Source: Christensenella sp. UBA5399 (GTDB taxonomy: Bacteria > Bacillota > Clostridia > Christensenellales > Christensenellaceae). Taken from it: 7,126 nucleotides of DNA. Shown in pieces: positions 1 through 5,958 of the stretch. The translations under genes were made by a program, and so were the position numbers. Under the pieces are notes generated by a model. The model had not been told where the DNA came from, ran no database searches, and saw nothing but the letters and a program-made list of their open reading frames with translations. Location: NCBI GenBank assembly GCA_002407725.1, contig DHOD01000094.1, positions 1-7,126 of the forward strand. The letters run 5' to 3'. Positions within the stretch are counted from its first letter, which is position 1. Every line of letters starts with the position of its first letter.

Positions 1-69
1 ATTGTATTTCAGTGGGGCCTAAGTGAAAAATCATTTTTAATCCATGACATATCTTAGGGGTAGGATAAT

Positions 70-975
70 TTGAAACTTAAGAAAACATTACTGACTTTTA
101 TCATTGCGTTTGTATGCCTGGTTTGCGTGCCAACAGTAGTATCGGCTGATGTGGGTGACACCAATGGTTATGGAGGCGGGAGTAGTGGCGATGCTGGTTC
201 TGCTGGGGGATATTCAGGTGGCTATGCAGGTGGTATATATGATGGAGGAGATGCTGGCGATGGTTATCAGGGACGCTATTCTGGCCGCTCGGGGAATTCT
301 CTTACAAGAAACGAATGGACAATTAGCCTGGTTTCTTTAACCATTTTCATTGGATTAATTATTACTATCAATAAGCGCAATTCGTTACCAAAACAGGGTG
401 ACCATACAGAGATGATCTTACCTGCCATTACTGCCGATGACCCGTTATTCAATGAAGCGCAATTTGTTGCATATGCTAAAGAGGTATTTGTTCTTCTGCA
501 GCAGGCGTGGATGGATCGTGATTGGGAACGAGTGCGCATTTTGGAAAGAGAGGGATTGTTTAGCAGGCACGATGCGCAAGTAAGACGATATATCAATCAA
601 GAAGAAATTAATGTCATTGACTGCATAAATATTCGTAAAGTTTTTCTGCATAAATATGAACGGGATGAACAGTATGAACGACTTGCGGTGTACATGGATG
701 TCCGTATGATTGATTATATTAAACACGAGAAGACGGATGTGGTGATCAAAGGAAATCCGCATGTAAGTTGTCATCTGAAATATTTGTTGACATTCAGGCG
801 TGAGAGAGGTCTTAAGACAGCAAGAAAGGGTGATTTTAAAAAAGCCGGACCCGACTGGGTGTTATCCGATCTGGTAGGTATTAACGCATCAACACGCGTG
901 GATAACCGCGGGGTGATTATCAGGGACGGGGAAGCGCAGGATCATACCGGCAGCGAAGAAGGCCGGCCGGAATAA
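70..975 (+). CDS. Secreted/membrane-anchored Tim44-like domain protein
   Basis: 301 residues. The start is TTG at 70: an in-frame stop lies three codons upstream, no in-frame ATG comes early enough to keep the signal peptide, and AGGGG at 56-60 serves as ribosome binding site. Residues 1-26 form a signal peptide (basic KLKK, hydrophobic core, VVSA end). Residues 28-75 are rich in Gly, Tyr, Ser and Asp, and 83-100 form a membrane helix followed by NKR. Residues about 128-280 read as a Tim44-like domain: an Phe-Val-LLQQAWMDRDWE-like helix, then a beta-rich part ending WVLSDLVGI. In Firmicutes such proteins are common but poorly characterised; a role in binding or moving material at the membrane is inferred from mitochondrial Tim44 only. 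The gene is visibly more AT-rich than its neighbours, except for its last 130 or so bases. Family assignment is fairly secure, function is unknown. Confidence 0.82.
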   Translation: MKLKKTLLTFIIAFVCLVCVPTVVSADVGDTNGYGGGSSGDAGSAGGYSGGYAGGIYDGGDAGDGYQGRYSGRSGNSLTRNEWTISLVSLTIFIGLIITINKRNSLPKQGDHTEMILPAITADDPLFNEAQFVAYAKEVFVLLQQAWMDRDWERVRILEREGLFSRHDAQVRRYINQEEINVIDCINIRKVFLHKYERDEQYERLAVYMDVRMIDYIKHEKTDVVIKGNPHVSCHLKYLLTFRRERGLKTARKGDFKKAGPDWVLSDLVGINASTRVDNRGVIIRDGEAQDHTGSEEGRPE

Positions 976-985
976 GCGGGTGGAA

Positions 986-1012
986 ACATGCGGGATGAAT
1001 GGCATCCGCTGT
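986..1012 (+). other. Imperfect hairpin just after the Tim44-like gene
   Basis: Arms 986-997 and 1003-1012 pair over ten base pairs with two single-base bulges (T989 and one G near 992) around the loop AATGG. It starts ten bases after the stop codon. No T-tract follows, so it is not a classic terminator by itself. It may protect the 3' end of the upstream mRNA, or be incidental. Confidence 0.4.
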
Positions 1013-1022
1013 GGAACAAGTG

Positions 1023-1051
1023 TTGAAAAACCCTTTTAATAGTGCTAATAT
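1023..1051 (+). promoter_or_regulatory. Extended -10 sigma-A promoter for proS
   Basis: TTGAAA (1023-1028) and TAATAT (1046-1051) are separated by 17 bases, and TGC directly before the -10 box makes it an extended -10. The predicted start is near 1058, leaving a leader of about 58 bases before proS. The match is seen in the sequence; activity is inferred. Confidence 0.65.
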
Positions 1052-1082
1052 AAATAAATGTGCCGGGCGCACATTTATTTAT
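1050..1082 (+). terminator. Perfect 14-bp inverted repeat, terminator-like, overlapping the proS promoter
   Basis: Arms 1050-1063 and 1069-1082 are perfectly complementary (core AAATAAATGTGC / GCACATTTATTT) with the 5-base loop CGGGC. The GC-rich top with an A-rich run before it and a T-rich run after it is the layout of a bidirectional intrinsic terminator, which would stop read-through from the Tim44-like gene. The left arm begins inside the proS -10 box, so a proS transcript starting near 1058 would keep only a short top of the stem. An operator palindrome is the alternative reading. Confidence 0.6.
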
Positions 1083-1115
1083 TCTGTGTAAAAAACCGGA
1101 GAACGGGGTAACGAT

Positions 1116-2558
1116 ATGGCAAAACAAAAAGACGGATTTGTAGAACGGATCACACCGCAGAGCGAGGACTTTTCGCGCTGGTACACCGATGTGATCAAAA
1201 TGGCGGACATGGTGGACTATTCCGACGTAAAGGGCGCAATGGTCATCAAGTATTACGGGTACGGCATCTGGGAACTGATGCAGCGCGAGATGGACGACCG
1301 CTTTAAGGCGACGGGGCACAAGAACGCGTATTTCCCGTTGCTGATTCCCAAAAGCCTGCTGGAGAAGGAAGCGGAACACGTCGAGGGGTTTGCGCCCGAG
1401 GTGGCATGGGTGACAAAGGGCGGCGGCGAGGAGCTTGCCGAACCGCTGGCGATCCGTCCTACATCCGAGACGATATTTTGCTCGATGTATTCCAAGTGGA
1501 TACAGAGCCACCGTGACCTGCCGGTGCTGCTGAACCAATGGTGCAACGTGCTGCGGTGGGAGAAGAGCACGCGGCCGTTTTTGCGTACATCCGAATTTTT
1601 GTGGCAGGAAGGGCACACCGTGCACGCGACGGAGCAGGAAGCGGAAGAAGAGACAAAGCGCATGTTGGGCGTGTATGTTGATTTTGCGGAAAACGTACTT
1701 GCGATCCCCGTGATATCGGGCCGCAAGAGCGAAAAGGAGAAATTTGCGGGGGCGATGCACACCTATACGATGGAAGCGCTGATGCTGGACGGCAAGGCGC
1801 TGCAAATGGGTACGTCGCATAACCTTGGCCAGAACTTTTCCAAGGGGTTCGATATCCAGTTTTTGGATAAAGACGACCAACTGAAGTATGCGTGGCAGAC
1901 GTCGTGGGGGACATCCACGCGCATGATCGGCGGCATCATTATGGTGCACGGCGACGAGCGCGGGCTGCGGCTGCCGCCCAAGGTTGCGCCGGTGCAGTGC
2001 ATAGTGGTGCCGGTTGCGCAGCACAAGGAAGGCGTGCTGGATGCGGCGGATAAGCTATGCGGCGAGCTGAAGGCTGCGGGGATCAGGGCGGAGGTGGACA
2101 GCCGCGACCAGAGCCCCGGCTGGAAGTTTAACGAATGGGAACTGAAGGGTGTGCCGGTGCGCATCGAGATTGGGCCGCGCGATATTGAGAATGGCGAATG
2201 TGTGGTGTTCCGCAGGGATATTTGCGAAAAGCAGAGCGAGCCGCTGGCGGGGATCACCGAAAAAATCAATGGGCTGCTGGCCGATATTCAGGCGGGTATG
2301 CTGCAAAGGGCGCGGGATTTCCGCGAGGCGCATACGTTTGAGGCGACCGATTGGAACGGCTTTATGGAGGGCATTGAGCAGGGGCACGGGTTTGTGCGCG
2401 CCATGTGGTGCGGCGATGCGCAGTGCGAGGCGGACATCAAGGAAAAGACGGGCGTGACGACGCGCTGCATGCCGTTTGAGCAAAAGCAGCTTTCGGATGT
2501 GTGCGTGCATTGCGGCAAGCCTGCCAAAACCATGATGTATTTTGCGAAGAGTTATTGA
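1116..2558 (+). CDS. proS: Proline--tRNA ligase, archaeal/eukaryotic type
   Basis: 480 residues, the usual length for the short class II ProRS that joins proline to tRNA-Pro in the cytoplasm. The start has GGGG at 1105-1108 seven bases ahead. The catalytic core spans about residues 15-290. It contains the PTSET segment, motif 2 as RWEKSTRPFLRTSEFLWQEG (from R147), and the motif 3 region TSTRMIGG (266-273) followed by HGDERGLRLPPK. There is no editing insertion between motifs 2 and 3, unlike the long bacterial ProRS. An anticodon-binding domain covers about 290-395. The C-terminal domain carries Cys432, Cys437, Cys463 and Cys466, which fit the Cys4 zinc site of this type, and the protein ends in Tyr as the family does. 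It may be cotranscribed with the gene 62 bases downstream. A T-box leader, frequent on Firmicute synthetase genes, is not seen. Confidence 0.97.
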   Translation: MAKQKDGFVERITPQSEDFSRWYTDVIKMADMVDYSDVKGAMVIKYYGYGIWELMQREMDDRFKATGHKNAYFPLLIPKSLLEKEAEHVEGFAPEVAWVTKGGGEELAEPLAIRPTSETIFCSMYSKWIQSHRDLPVLLNQWCNVLRWEKSTRPFLRTSEFLWQEGHTVHATEQEAEEETKRMLGVYVDFAENVLAIPVISGRKSEKEKFAGAMHTYTMEALMLDGKALQMGTSHNLGQNFSKGFDIQFLDKDDQLKYAWQTSWGTSTRMIGGIIMVHGDERGLRLPPKVAPVQCIVVPVAQHKEGVLDAADKLCGELKAAGIRAEVDSRDQSPGWKFNEWELKGVPVRIEIGPRDIENGECVVFRRDICEKQSEPLAGITEKINGLLADIQAGMLQRARDFREAHTFEATDWNGFMEGIEQGHGFVRAMWCGDAQCEADIKEKTGVTTRCMPFEQKQLSDVCVHCGKPAKTMMYFAKSY

Positions 2559-2620
2559 TAGACAGGGTGAAATCAGCGGCGAAAAATCTATTGTACAGTG
2601 GAAGCCGGAGAGGGTAGGAT

Positions 2621-2986
2621 ATGATAACATTTGCGCATGTGAATTTTAATGTGGTCGATATGGAGCGGTCGATTGCGTTCTATAAAGAAGCGCTGGGGCT
2701 CGGCGAGGTGCGGCGCAGGGCGGCGGATGACGGCAGCTACCTGATTGTGTTTCTGGGTGACGGGCAGACGGGCTTCCGACTGGAGCTCACATGGCTGCGG
2801 GACTGGGGAAAAGACCGGTACGATTTGGGCGATGAGGAATTTCACCTTGCGTTTGGCGTCGACGATTTTGCCGCAGTCAAGGAAAAACATGCCGCGATGC
2901 ACTGCATCTGTTATGAGAACAATGAACGGGGCGTCTATTTTATAAACGACCCAGATGGATATTGGATAGAAATTGTGCCGCGGTAA
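2621..2986 (+). CDS. gloA: Glyoxalase I-like VOC family protein (lactoylglutathione lyase type)
   Basis: 121 residues forming two beta-alpha-beta-beta-beta modules of the vicinal oxygen chelate fold. All four metal ligands of glyoxalase I are in place: His6 (AHVNFNV), Glu55 (FRLELT), His75 (EFHLAF) and Glu117 (WIEIVP). The C-terminal DPDGYWIEIV signature is typical. The length matches the short, nickel-type bacterial GloA. The expected reaction is conversion of a methylglyoxal-thiol hemithioacetal to a lactoyl thioester; which thiol this organism uses cannot be told. The start has GGAGAGGG at 2607-2614, six bases ahead. No clear promoter lies in the 62-base gap after proS, so read-through from proS is likely. 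A different VOC activity cannot be excluded, but the intact ligand set favours glyoxalase. Confidence 0.85.
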   Translation: MITFAHVNFNVVDMERSIAFYKEALGLGEVRRRAADDGSYLIVFLGDGQTGFRLELTWLRDWGKDRYDLGDEEFHLAFGVDDFAAVKEKHAAMHCICYENNERGVYFINDPDGYWIEIVPR

Positions 2987-2997
2987 AAGGTTTTATT

Positions 2998-3083
2998 ATA
3001 GTCAATCAACTTTGAAAACGATCCGTCGTTTTCAAAAAGCGGGTAATGCCCGCTTTTGCGCCAAAGGTGCGAAGATTGACTAT
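2998..3083 (+). other. Four-way junction domain at the 5' part of the candidate RNA
   Basis: ATAGTCAATC (2998-3007) pairs perfectly with GATTGACTAT (3074-3083). Inside it, three hairpins occupy 3011-3036, 3037-3055 and 3056-3072 with no unpaired base between them; only AAC (3008-3010) and A3073 are left free. The first hairpin has 11 perfect pairs capped by TCCG, a UNCG-type tetraloop. The third contains two G-U pairs. Such tight packing, which would allow coaxial stacking, is hard to get by chance. Confidence 0.72.
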
Positions 3084-3094
3084 CCACGGTAAAC

Positions 3095-3216
3095 CTGCCG
3101 TCTATCGGACGGCAGTTCGCGGCAGTTGCCGCGTCTTTAAAAACAGTCGTCCAGACTTGTTTTTAAAGTTATTTAAGTATAAACGCGGAATCCAGGCTGG
3201 GAAAAAACCCAGCCTG
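3095..3216 (+). other. Row of four hairpins in the 3' part of the candidate RNA
   Basis: CTGCCGTC/GACGGCAG (loop TATCG), CGCGGC/GCCGCG (loop AGTT), a long A/T-rich stem 3135-3168 and CAGGCTGGG/CCCAGCCTG (loop of six A) follow one another. The first three are separated by two and one bases; 24 bases lie before the last. An alternative helix is possible: CCGCGT (3129-3134) can pair with ACGCGG (3183-3188), which would break the second hairpin and enclose the third. Confidence 0.6.
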
Positions 3217-3266
3217 CTAAAAACATTTCATCGTATAATTTTTATGCGAAATTTCATCAGAACCGG

Positions 3267-3295
3267 TTGACAAATTTGTATAGGTAAACTATAAT
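3267..3295 (+). promoter_or_regulatory. Perfect consensus sigma-A promoter of the kinase operon
   Basis: TTGACA (3267-3272) and TATAAT (3290-3295) with exactly 17 bases between them match the consensus at all twelve positions. The predicted start is near 3302. An 8-base palindrome AACCGGTT (3261-3268) touches the -35 box. So strong a core promoter on a catabolic-type operon implies tight repression, which fits the operator-like site starting at 3304. Confidence 0.88.
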
Positions 3296-3303
3296 TCAGG
3301 CAA

Positions 3304-3319
3304 TGTGTGTTCGAGCACA
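3304..3319 (+). promoter_or_regulatory. Operator 1, LacI-family-like, at the transcription start
   Basis: TGTGTGTTCGAGCACA contains a 14-base palindrome (3306-3319) with one mismatch and a central CG, the layout of LacI/GalR-family operators. It lies just after the predicted start of the promoter at 3267-3295, where a bound repressor would block initiation. It differs by one base from operator 2. Confidence 0.75.
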
Positions 3320-3445
3320 TAAATTTTACAGAGTAAATGATTCACAAGTCTATAATTAAATAAAGAGATCAAAATTGTTGGAAACATCGCAAATAAAGCG
3401 TTTTTTATGTGTGGTGAGAGTTGTTTGGGGTAGTAAAGTATGCGT

Positions 3446-3461
3446 TGTGTGCTCGAGCACA
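3446..3461 (+). promoter_or_regulatory. Operator 2, second copy of the same palindrome
   Basis: TGTGTGCTCGAGCACA includes a perfect 14-base palindrome (3448-3461). It repeats operator 1 with a single C/T change, 142 bases downstream and 49 bases before the kinase start codon. I found no good promoter directly upstream of it, so it may act as an auxiliary site for looping or as a roadblock to elongation. Confidence 0.75.
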
Positions 3462-3510
3462 GAATGTGGGATAAACAGAGAAGAAATACTAGAACATAAG
3501 GGGAAGCGAA

Positions 3511-5016
3511 ATGCCTAACGAAAACTACTTTATGGGGCTTGACTACGGCACGCAGGGGGTACGCTGTGGTATTGTCGACATAGGGGGCAATATACTGGCG
3601 ATCAGCGAGGAGAAGTATGAAACAACGCATCCGCAGCCGGGGTGGGCGGAGCAGCACCCCGCCGATTGGATATCCAGTACGGAAACAGTGATCAATACCT
3701 GCCTTGCCGAAGTAGGCAAAGAGGTTTTTGCAAATATCCAGGGTGTATCCATATGCGCCACATCCTCTACGGTCATTGCAATGGATGCCGCCGACAGGCC
3801 GCTCAGGGATGCCATACTTTGGATGGACGTGCGCGCGGTTGCGCAGGCCAAACGGATCAACGACACAGGCCACAAGGTGCTGCGTTACTGCGGAAACGAG
3901 GTTTCTGTAGAGTGGATCGTGCCCAAAATGATGTGGCTGCGCGATAACGAGCCGGAGATTTTTGAAAAATCGCAACGGATCGTTGAGCAACAGGATTTTA
4001 TCAACCATTACCTGACGGGCCAGTGGTGCGCGTCGATCAGCCAGGCCACCTGCAAATCCAATTATGTGGAAGAGCTGGGCGGATTCAACGAGGATTATTT
4101 CCACGAAATCGGCTTTCCGGAGTTTTTTGACAAGGCGGAACTGGACATCAAGCGGCAGGGCGAGGCGATTGGGCACATCCGGCCGGAACTGGCAGAGCGG
4201 TTTGGATTGAGTGCCGGCGTCAATGTATACCAGGGGTGCCTGGACGCGTATGTCAACATGATCGGGCTGGGCGTGTGCCGCCCGGGTGGCACGGGGATTG
4301 TGATGGGCAGCAGCTTTGTGCACTTGGCCATTGTAGATACGCCGGTGTTTGAGGACGGCATATGGGGCCCGTACAAGGATGCGCTTACGCCCGGCACCTA
4401 TTGCCTGGAAGGCGGGCAGATTTCCGCCGGATCGATCACAAAATGGTTTTTGAAGGAATTTTCCGTACAAGGGGAGAACCCGTACGATGTGATGGCGGAG
4501 GAGGCTTCGCGCATACCGATCGGCAGCGACGGAGTAATCACGCTGGACTTTTTTCAGGGGAACCGTACGCCGTATAAGGACCCGATGGCAAAGGGCGTGT
4601 TCTACGGCCTGACGCTGAGCCACACGCGTGCGCACATGTACAGGTCGATACTGGAAGGCATTGCCTTTGGTACCAGGAATGTGCTGGATACGATAGAAAA
4701 CGGGATATCCTGCATTACGGAAATCAGGGGCTGCGGCGGCGTTATCCGCAACGGAACCTGGTTGAAGATTATTGCGGATGTAACAGGCAAGCCGATTGTG
4801 CTGACAAAGCACTCGGACAGCGCGGGCGCGCTGGGGTGCGCCATCGTGGCGGCTGTGGGCTATGGGGCGTATGGCAGCTTCGAGGACGCCTGCGACGGCA
4901 TGGTGCAGGTCACACAAGTTGTGGAACCATCGGCGGACGCGACCAGGCAATACACAAAATCATATCAAAAATATCTGGCAATTTACGAATACCTCAAGCT
5001 GATGATGAGGGAATAG
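3511..5016 (+). CDS. FGGY-family carbohydrate kinase (pentulose kinase-like)
   Basis: 501 residues, normal for the family, which uses ATP to phosphorylate sugars such as xylulose, ribulose, glycerol or AI-2 in the cytoplasm. The N-terminal phosphate-binding loop reads GLDYGTQGVRCGIVD with Asp11. The first FGGY signature region is WIVPKMMWLRDNEP. The catalytic-base Asp245 lies in YQGCLDAYVN. The second signature covers GVFYGLTLSHTRAHMYRSIL, and the adenosine-binding loop is RGCGGVIRNGTWLKIIADV (from R406). It is the first gene of the operon, with an AGGGGA site six bases ahead of ATG. The neighbouring dehydrogenase and sugar-binding protein suggest a keto-sugar formed from a polyol or rare sugar as substrate. 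Xylulokinase, D-ribulokinase and LsrK-like roles are all possible; the sequence read by eye does not choose between them. Confidence 0.9.
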   Translation: MPNENYFMGLDYGTQGVRCGIVDIGGNILAISEEKYETTHPQPGWAEQHPADWISSTETVINTCLAEVGKEVFANIQGVSICATSSTVIAMDAADRPLRDAILWMDVRAVAQAKRINDTGHKVLRYCGNEVSVEWIVPKMMWLRDNEPEIFEKSQRIVEQQDFINHYLTGQWCASISQATCKSNYVEELGGFNEDYFHEIGFPEFFDKAELDIKRQGEAIGHIRPELAERFGLSAGVNVYQGCLDAYVNMIGLGVCRPGGTGIVMGSSFVHLAIVDTPVFEDGIWGPYKDALTPGTYCLEGGQISAGSITKWFLKEFSVQGENPYDVMAEEASRIPIGSDGVITLDFFQGNRTPYKDPMAKGVFYGLTLSHTRAHMYRSILEGIAFGTRNVLDTIENGISCITEIRGCGGVIRNGTWLKIIADVTGKPIVLTKHSDSAGALGCAIVAAVGYGAYGSFEDACDGMVQVTQVVEPSADATRQYTKSYQKYLAIYEYLKLMMRE

Positions 5017-5040
5017 TTTTTTTCGATTGTTGAAAAAACT
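5015..5040 (+). other. A/T hairpin between kinase and dehydrogenase genes
   Basis: AGTTTTTTTC (5015-5024) pairs with GAAAAAACT (5032-5040) with one bulged T and the loop GATTGTT. It starts at the kinase stop codon. It has no GC-rich stem, so it is a poor terminator. It could mark an mRNA processing or stability point within the operon. Confidence 0.35.
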
Positions 5041-5092
5041 GCGGAAGCGATTATACCATTTCAAATAATAACCAGTATCAAGGAGGCAAGTT

Positions 5093-5872
5093 ATGCTGCT
5101 AAAGGACAAGGTCATCGTGGTGACCGGATCGACAAAAGGAATAGGAAAAGGCATTGCTACCAAAATTGCGGAAGAAGGCGGGACGCCTGTCATCTGCGGA
5201 TTTGAGAAGGACCTCGTGCATGATGTGCTGCCCAACGAATTTGCGGAAAAGGGCTTTGAAGACCTGCTGATCATGGAATGCGACGTGCGCAAGGAAGAGG
5301 ACGTAAAAGCGGTGATGGAAGCCACCGCGAAGAAGTACGGCAGGATTGACGGGGTTTCCGCCAATGCGGGCATCACGGATATGTGCCCGTTTGAGGAGAT
5401 GACGCCCGACCGTTTTGACAGGATGATCAGCATCAACCTGCGGGGCGTTTACATGGCGGATTGGTGTGCGTTGCCCTACCTGAAGAAATCACAGGGCAAA
5501 ATTGTCAACACAGGGTCCGATTGCGCGCTTGAGGGATGGGAATACCTGACGTCCTATTCGGCGGCGAAATTCGGCGTGCGCGGCCTGACACAGGCGTTGG
5601 CAAAGGAGCTGGGAAAATACAATATCAATGTAAACTGCGTGTGCCCCGGCATCATCGATACGGATATGTGGATCAAGACGGATGAAATGTTGGGCGAGAT
5701 CAACCACAAAGAAAAGGGCGAATCGTGGAACGAAAAGATTCAGGCGATCCCGCTGGGGCGCGGCGGCCTGCCGTCCGATCTGGGCAATGGGGTAGTGTTC
5801 CTGTTCTCGCAGTATGCTGATTACATCACGGGCTGCTCGCTGCCTGTCGGTGGAGGAAGCGCAGTCAACTAA
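5093..5872 (+). CDS. Short-chain dehydrogenase/reductase (SDR), sugar/polyol-type
   Basis: 259 residues, classical SDR length. The Rossmann nucleotide loop is TGSTKGIG (11-18), with CDV at 63-65 and NAG at 91-93. The catalytic set is complete: Asn115, Ser142, Tyr155 and Lys159 (YSAAK). CPGIIDTDM follows in the expected place, and the C-terminal ITGCSLPVGGGSAVN is typical. No acidic residue stands directly at the end of the second strand (ICGFEKD), so NAD versus NADP preference is unclear. A near-perfect AAGGAGG (5080-5086) lies six bases before ATG. It sits 76 bases after the kinase gene in the same direction. In this setting it most likely interconverts a polyol or sugar and its keto form before phosphorylation; this is inferred from context. 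Confidence 0.92.
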   Translation: MLLKDKVIVVTGSTKGIGKGIATKIAEEGGTPVICGFEKDLVHDVLPNEFAEKGFEDLLIMECDVRKEEDVKAVMEATAKKYGRIDGVSANAGITDMCPFEEMTPDRFDRMISINLRGVYMADWCALPYLKKSQGKIVNTGSDCALEGWEYLTSYSAAKFGVRGLTQALAKELGKYNINVNCVCPGIIDTDMWIKTDEMLGEINHKEKGESWNEKIQAIPLGRGGLPSDLGNGVVFLFSQYADYITGCSLPVGGGSAVN

Positions 5873-5958
5873 TATTGTCCATAAATGCCGGAAGAGCGTG
5901 TAGGGTAGGCTTGGCAAGGCATAAACGGAATAAATCAAAGTTATAAGGAGAGAATGTA

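Larger units (their letters stand above)
2998..3249 (+). ncRNA. Candidate structured noncoding RNA (nine helices; class unassigned, raiA-like possible)
   Basis: Almost the whole stretch folds into simple, mostly perfect helices on the + strand: P1 2998-3007/3074-3083 (10 bp); P2 3011-3021/3026-3036 (11 bp); P3 3037-3043/3049-3055 (7 bp); P4 3056-3062/3066-3072 (7 bp); P5 3095-3102/3108-3115 (8 bp); P6 3118-3123/3128-3133 (6 bp); P7 3135-3148/3154-3168 (14 bp, one bulged T); P8 3193-3201/3208-3216 (9 bp, A6 loop); P9 3231-3238/3242-3249 (8 bp). The wobbles at 3060/3068, 3057/3071 and 3234/3246 are G-U only on the + strand, so that strand is the one folding. No credible protein is encoded. Size, density of helices and a clostridial-type host recall large Firmicute RNAs such as raiA; I cannot confirm membership. 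Exact ends are unknown: upstream TATTAT (2994-2999) lacks a good -35, and no T-tract terminator is visible. Confidence 0.7.
3302..3510 (+). promoter_or_regulatory. Long 5' leader of the kinase operon
   Basis: About 209 bases separate the predicted start from the kinase ATG. It is AT-rich, holds both operators, a small inverted repeat TTTAC/GTAAA (3325-3337) and a second TATAAT (3351-3356) whose only partner, TTTACA at 3325-3330, is 20 bases away. AGGGGA at 3499-3504 is the kinase ribosome binding site. No known riboswitch is recognised, and no match to a catabolite-responsive element was found. Confidence 0.5.

Noticed and set aside
44..69. Promoter ATGACA/GATAAT before the first gene
   Set aside because: The spacing is only 14 bases and the -10 would touch the start codon, leaving no leader for the visible ribosome binding site.
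976..1115. T-box leader before proS, suggested by GGGTGGAAACATGCGG at 978-993
   Set aside because: The match to the T-box core is poor, it lies at the very start of the gap directly after the upstream stop codon, and there is no room for a specifier stem.
942..2024. 360-codon open frame on the - strand opposite proS
   Set aside because: It is a shadow of proS, rich in His/Arg/Pro, with no recognisable domain.
3193..3216. Hairpin CAGGCTGGG/CCCAGCCTG as an intrinsic terminator
   Set aside because: It is followed by CTAAAAAC, with no T-tract on either strand.
2998..3249. Miniature inverted-repeat element or insertion-sequence remnant
   Set aside because: The outer inverted repeat closes at 3083, not at the far end, no target duplication is seen, and the many separate hairpins with strand-specific G-U pairs fit an RNA better. 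A genome-wide copy count would settle it.
3046..3270. 74-codon open frame, + strand
   Set aside because: It runs through the helices of the candidate RNA, has no proper ribosome binding site, and its residues show no family features. The pairing of bases explains the sequence better than coding.
3378..3392. Catabolite-responsive element in the kinase leader
   Set aside because: The region around TGGAAACATCGCA lacks the central CG and correct spacing of the consensus.
3289..4950. 553-codon open frame on the - strand opposite the kinase
   Set aside because: It is antisense to a clear FGGY kinase with all motifs. Its translation shows no domain hallmarks, and such long frames are common opposite GC-rich genes.
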